DNA from: an uncultured Eubacteriales bacterium
GTDB taxonomy: Bacteria; Bacillota; Clostridia; Oscillospirales; Oscillospiraceae
Length of the DNA stretch: 9,846 bases
Direction of reading: 5' to 3'
Assembly: GCA_905202605.1 (NCBI GenBank)
Contig: CAJKSU010000098.1
Coordinates: forward strand, 1 to 9,846
The notes under the pieces are model-generated. The model made no database searches and was not told where the DNA came from. It saw nothing but the letters and a program-made list of their open reading frames with translations. This document shows positions 6,368 through 9,846 of this stretch, one piece after another (position 1 is the stretch's first letter; the number at the start of each line of letters is the position of its first letter). Both the position numbers and the translations under genes were made by a program.

Positions 6368-8395
6368 ATGGAAACCCAATATCCCAATTTGCTCAGTCCC
6401 TATCAAGTGGGAAATGTCATATTCAAAAACCGTATGCTGGCAGGCCCGCTGGGGTTCTGCGTTCCCAACTCCGGCGGATGTATCCACGAGCACAACCTGG
6501 AGTTCTATGAGATCCAGGCCACCGGCGGCGCCGCCCGGGTCACCACCAACGACTATCCCGTCTCCGGCGGCATGGGCCCCGGCGGCGGGCTGGATTTCCG
6601 GGGCCCGGTGGACATCGAGATGGAAAAGTGCATCCAGGAGTATGTCCGCACCATGCATCGGCATAACACTCTGGCCTTTATCGAGTTCACCCACGGCGGA
6701 TTCCCGATTCGGGACTATGTGGACCCGGACGAGGAGACGGCGACGCCCAATATGCGCCCCATGGGCAAGGGCGATGGGAAAATGCCCATGCCGCCCATGA
6801 TGGGGGACGGCCGCACTCTGGCGGACCTGCCCAAGGAGGAGATCCGCCAGATCATCGACGATTTCGCCTCCTGCTGTGCCACGGCGGCCCAATTCGGCGT
6901 GGATGGAGTCCTGCTCCACGGGGGCCACAACAAGCTCATCGACCAGTTCCGCTCCAAGCGCCACAACAAGCGCACCGATGAATACGGCGGCTCCCTGGAG
7001 AACCGGGCCCGGTTCTGCATCGAACTGCTGGAGGCCATCCGGGAGCGCTGCGGGGACAAGCTGCTGCTGGAGCTGCGGCTCAGCGGCGACGAGGGCTATC
7101 CCGGCGGCATCACCATTGACGAAACGGTGGAGTTCCTGCTGTACCTTCAGGACTATGAGGAACGTCACCAGAAAAACCTGTATGACCTGTTTCATCTCTC
7201 CGGCGGCGACCACACCACGGCGGCGGGCAATATGGCCACCAGCTCCCCGGCCTTCTACCCCAGTGCCTACAACCGACCCTTTGCCAAGAAAATCAAGGCG
7301 GCGGGCTTCAAAAAACCCTTGGTGCTCATCAACTCTATTAACTCTCCGGAGCTGGCGGAGGACATCATTGCCTCCGGGGACGCGGAGTTCGTCTGCATGG
7401 CTCGGCAGCTGGTGGTGGCGGACCCCTTCTTCCCCCGGAAAGTCAAGGAAGGCCGCATCGACGAGATCAACACCTGCATCCGCTGCCACAACTGCTTTGA
7501 CCGGGAGGAGTGCGCTGTCAATCCTATCACCCAGAACCGAGGCTATATGCAGACAAAGGACGTCCCTCTGGCCAGAGAGCCCAAGAAGGTGGCCATCGTG
7601 GGCGGCGGCATTGCGGGCCTCAAGGCTGCGGAAACCGCAGCGGCTCGAGGTCATGCCGTGACCCTCTATGAAAAGGAGAGCTATCTCGGCGGCCTGCTGC
7701 GCTTCTCCGACACGGACAACTATAAGCACGACATTCGGACTTTTAAGAACAACATGATCTCCCGGGTGACCCGGCAGGATAACATCACCGTCTGTCTGAA
7801 CACCGAGGCGACCCCCGAAATGTTGGAGAAGCAGGGCTTTGACGCGGTCATTGTGGCCATCGGCGGTGCGCCGGTGATTCCCCAGATCCCTGGCGTGGAG
7901 CGGGAGAATGTCTTGACCTCCATGGATGTCTACGACCATCCCGAGTGGGTCGGCGACCGGGTCATTATGCTGGGCGGCGGTATCCAGGCCTGTGAGATCG
8001 CCCTGCATCTGGCCAAGGCGGGGAAGCAGGTCACTATTGTGGGCCGCCGGGAGAAGCTGGCGCCCCACGAGGTCATCAACAACGACGTGTTCCATCCCAT
8101 CCCGGCCATGAAGAAGATGTTCCGCAGGTTTGACCATCCGGTGGAGATCGTCACCGGATGCAACTGCGTGGAGATCACGGAGCAGGGCATCCGGGGCGTC
8201 ATGGTACAGTCCGGCGAGGAAATCCTGATCGCGGCGGACACCATGGTGCTGGCCACCGGAAGCCGGAACCGCCGGGCGGAGGCGATGCAGTTCAACAACT
8301 GTGCCGGTTTCGTTGGGATGGCGGGAGACTGCCGGGAGCCCAAGAAGATCAAGCAGGCGGTGGCGGCCGGCTACTACCAGGCCATGGACATCTAA
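6368..8395 (+). CDS. NADH:flavin oxidoreductase of the Old Yellow Enzyme / 2-enoate reductase / BaiCD-BaiH type
   Basis: Multidomain iron-sulfur flavoenzyme of 675 residues, the usual length for 2-enoate reductase, 2,4-dienoyl-CoA reductase (FadH) and BaiCD/BaiH. Residues 1 to about 345 are an FMN-binding TIM barrel with the family signature NKRTDEYGGSLENRARF and the His pair H184/H187 (HGGH) that normally holds the substrate carbonyl. Four cysteines at 370, 373, 376 and 382 should bind a 4Fe-4S cluster. Residues about 405-675 form the FAD and NAD(P) domains, with AIVGGGIAGL (GxGxxG near 412) and MLGGGIQACE (near 535), ending AGDCREPKKIKQAVAAGYYQAMDI-type. Electrons should flow NAD(P)H to FAD to 4Fe-4S to FMN to an activated C=C bond. 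Oddities: Lys189 occupies the place of the usual Tyr proton donor, and the spacing before the last cysteine is short. Likely first gene of an operon with the solute-binding protein gene 61 bp downstream. Substrate unknown. Confidence 0.92.
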   Translation: METQYPNLLSPYQVGNVIFKNRMLAGPLGFCVPNSGGCIHEHNLEFYEIQATGGAARVTTNDYPVSGGMGPGGGLDFRGPVDIEMEKCIQEYVRTMHRHNTLAFIEFTHGGFPIRDYVDPDEETATPNMRPMGKGDGKMPMPPMMGDGRTLADLPKEEIRQIIDDFASCCATAAQFGVDGVLLHGGHNKLIDQFRSKRHNKRTDEYGGSLENRARFCIELLEAIRERCGDKLLLELRLSGDEGYPGGITIDETVEFLLYLQDYEERHQKNLYDLFHLSGGDHTTAAGNMATSSPAFYPSAYNRPFAKKIKAAGFKKPLVLINSINSPELAEDIIASGDAEFVCMARQLVVADPFFPRKVKEGRIDEINTCIRCHNCFDREECAVNPITQNRGYMQTKDVPLAREPKKVAIVGGGIAGLKAAETAAARGHAVTLYEKESYLGGLLRFSDTDNYKHDIRTFKNNMISRVTRQDNITVCLNTEATPEMLEKQGFDAVIVAIGGAPVIPQIPGVERENVLTSMDVYDHPEWVGDRVIMLGGGIQACEIALHLAKAGKQVTIVGRREKLAPHEVINNDVFHPIPAMKKMFRRFDHPVEIVTGCNCVEITEQGIRGVMVQSGEEILIAADTMVLATGSRNRRAEAMQFNNCAGFVGMAGDCREPKKIKQAVAAGYYQAMDI

Positions 8396-8442
8396 TCGGA
8401 CACCCGAGCGAAATGCTCTAAAAATATGGTGTAATAATTCAG

Positions 8443-8449
8443 AAGGAGG
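8443..8449 (+). promoter_or_regulatory. Ribosome binding site of the solute-binding protein gene
   Basis: A full-strength AAGGAGG lies 7 nt before the ATG at 8457. The 61-bp gap from the OYE stop codon shows no terminator with a T-tract and no convincing promoter, so the two genes are probably co-transcribed. Confidence 0.85.
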
Positions 8450-8456
8450 ATACCCC

Positions 8457-9846
8457 ATGAAAATGAAGTTAACTGCCATACTGTTGGCGATGGCCATGCT
8501 GCTTGCGCTGGCTGCCTGCGGCGGGACTACCGAAAGCGGAATGGCATCTTCCGCCGCCCCTGCAGAAAGCTCTGCGGAAAAGGCTGCTGCTCCATCGGAA
8601 AAACCGGAACCCCCGGCTTCCGCCGAAGAGGCTGCTGCTTCCCAAACAGAAGAGATTTCTGCGGAGCCGGAGCTGGCACGCAACGACACTGAAATCACCT
8701 ATCCGCTTTCCGACGGTGAGCATCTGAGCATTTGGTGCGCCAAGCCGGGCGGACCTCCCATCGTGCGGGACAGCTGGTCCGAGCTGGAGATTTTCCAGCA
8801 GGCCGAGGAGCATCTGGGCGTTATCATGGACTGGACTGAGGTAGATATGTTTGCCATGGAGACGCAGTTCAACCTGATGGTGGCAGCCGGAGATTATACG
8901 GACATCATCTCCGGTGTGGTTCAGAACTATTCCACCGGCGTTGTGGGTGCCTATGAGGATGGCGTGGTCATGGATATCGCCGACCTGGTCTACGACAATA
9001 TGCCCAACTACTGGAATCTGGTGCATGCCGATGCCGAAAAAGAAAAGTACGTGACCACAGAGGACGGCCAGGAGCTTGCCATCTATGTGGTAAACGATCA
9101 GCCCCTGACCGAGCGCGGTCTGCTGATCCGAAAGGATTGGCTGGACACGGTGGGCATGGACACCCCTGAAACCTTTGACGAGCTGGAGGAGGTACTGACC
9201 GCCTTCAAGAACGAGTATAACTGCTCGAATCCTCTGTATGTGGGCGAAACCGGACTGACCATCCCTGCGCTCACCGCCGGATACGACATCGCATACTATG
9301 ACGACGATCTGGCACTGTATGTGGACGACAACAACCAGCTGGTGTGTTCCTACATGACCGAGGATTACCGGGACTATGTGGAGATGATGAGTCGCTGGAT
9401 CAAGGCCGGACTGGTGAACGGTGATATGCTGCTGAATAGCGAGAGCGTCAACATGAACGACACCCAGACCTATATCTGCAACGAGAACGCCGGCGCATTC
9501 CACACCTCTGCCAACCAGCTTTCCACCTATTATACCTATAGTTCCAACGAGAACTTTGACGTTACCCCTATCAATGTGGTGGTTCGCAACGCTGGCGATG
9601 ACACAATTAACCACTTCGGGAGCTATGAGCCGGTGCAGTCGGGCCAAACGGTGTCCATCTCCACGGACTGCGCCAATCCAGAGCTAGCGCTGCGCTGGAT
9701 CGACTACTGGTACAGCGACGAGGGCACCATGTACATGACCTACGGCATCGAGGATTACACCTACACCGTGGCGGACGACGGCACTGTCACCTTTACGGAC
9801 ATGATCGTTAACAACACCGACGGCATGAGCCCCGAGGGCATGATCA
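8457..9846 (+). CDS. Lipoprotein extracellular solute-binding protein of an ABC importer, 3' partial
   Basis: Membrane-anchored substrate-capture protein of an ABC transporter; 463 codons are visible and the frame is still open at the window end. It starts MKMKLTAILLAMAMLLALAACGG: a short basic n-region, a hydrophobic core and a lipobox LAAC with Cys21 as the lipidated residue. Residues 22 to about 75 are a low-complexity Ala/Glu/Ser/Pro linker. From about 78 the sequence follows the family 1 solute-binding pattern, including a segment like those with aromatic-rich start (LSIWCAKPGG), the GV-x-x-DW strand, and FNLMVAAGDYTDII, which matches the common NLMLASGDxPDII. This is the subgroup (LipO/YtcQ-like) seen with LplB- and YtcP-type permeases, often for sugars or oligosaccharides. 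Permease genes are expected just downstream. Placement after the OYE gene suggests import of a reduced compound or its conjugate, but this is inference. The ligand cannot be named. Confidence 0.9.
   Translation, partial: MKMKLTAILLAMAMLLALAACGGTTESGMASSAAPAESSAEKAAAPSEKPEPPASAEEAAASQTEEISAEPELARNDTEITYPLSDGEHLSIWCAKPGGPPIVRDSWSELEIFQQAEEHLGVIMDWTEVDMFAMETQFNLMVAAGDYTDIISGVVQNYSTGVVGAYEDGVVMDIADLVYDNMPNYWNLVHADAEKEKYVTTEDGQELAIYVVNDQPLTERGLLIRKDWLDTVGMDTPETFDELEEVLTAFKNEYNCSNPLYVGETGLTIPALTAGYDIAYYDDDLALYVDDNNQLVCSYMTEDYRDYVEMMSRWIKAGLVNGDMLLNSESVNMNDTQTYICNENAGAFHTSANQLSTYYTYSSNENFDVTPINVVVRNAGDDTINHFGSYEPVQSGQTVSISTDCANPELALRWIDYWYSDEGTMYMTYGIEDYTYTVADDGTVTFTDMIVNNTDGMSPEGMI

Noticed and set aside
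8396..8426. Small hairpin TCGG-acac-CCGA after the OYE stop as a terminator
   Set aside because: The stem is 4 bp and no T-tract follows, so it should not stop transcription into the solute-binding protein gene.
6365..8698. 777-codon open frame antisense to the OYE and solute-binding genes
   Set aside because: It is opposite genes with clear domain motifs, has no recognisable family pattern or ribosome site, and is expected from the GC-rich third positions of the real genes.
8469..9647. 392-codon open frame antisense to the solute-binding protein gene
   Set aside because: The plus-strand frame has a ribosome site, lipobox and solute-binding pattern; the antisense frame is a His/Val-rich shadow.

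Overview
The window looks like a piece of a Gram-positive, anaerobic gut-type Firmicute (Clostridia, possibly an Oscillospiraceae/Lachnospiraceae relative). The signs are an LPXTG-anchored surface protein, strong AAGGAGG-like ribosome sites, a YesN-type AraC regulator, a lipoprotein solute-binding protein of the oligosaccharide ABC type, and oxygen-sensitive-looking Old Yellow Enzyme (OYE) chemistry with an iron-sulfur cluster. The taxonomic call is inference; no rRNA or other marker gene is present.

Layout. (1) 3-2906, + strand: the 3' part of a large thioester/Cna-B (SpaA-like) surface adhesin ending in LPMTG, a membrane helix and an unusually long C-terminal tail, followed by a strong intrinsic terminator (2909-2958). 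Such proteins are often cargo of conjugative elements. (2) 2959-3143: an AT-rich spacer between convergent genes and a possible junction of a mobile or accessory segment. (3) 3144-4760, - strand: an FAD-binding fumarate-reductase-like oxidoreductase with its own promoter. (4) 4890-6206, - strand: a soluble AraC-family regulator starting at GTG and closed by its own terminator (4853-4884). (5) 6368-8395, + strand, divergent from the regulator: a 675-residue OYE / 2-enoate-reductase-type enzyme (FMN barrel, 4Fe-4S cluster, FAD/NAD(P) domains). (6) 8457-9846, + strand, running off the end: a lipoprotein extracellular solute-binding protein, probably in the same transcript as (5), with transporter permeases expected downstream.

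How the parts fit. Genes 3-6 look like one inducible module. The regulator sits between two flavin reductases. The promoters of both reductases carry the same composite element: a T-run/A-run inverted repeat, exactly 16 nt, then GCCCGGRCKGCTTT, then a TATAAT -10. This supports common control, most simply by the AraC protein between them. An OYE/2-enoate-type reductase paired with a fumarate-reductase-like flavoprotein resembles gut pathways that reduce enones or enoates (bile acid bai enzymes, daidzein-to-equol enzymes). A solute-binding lipoprotein behind the OYE gene suggests import of the compound or of a conjugate. The substrate cannot be read from the sequence.
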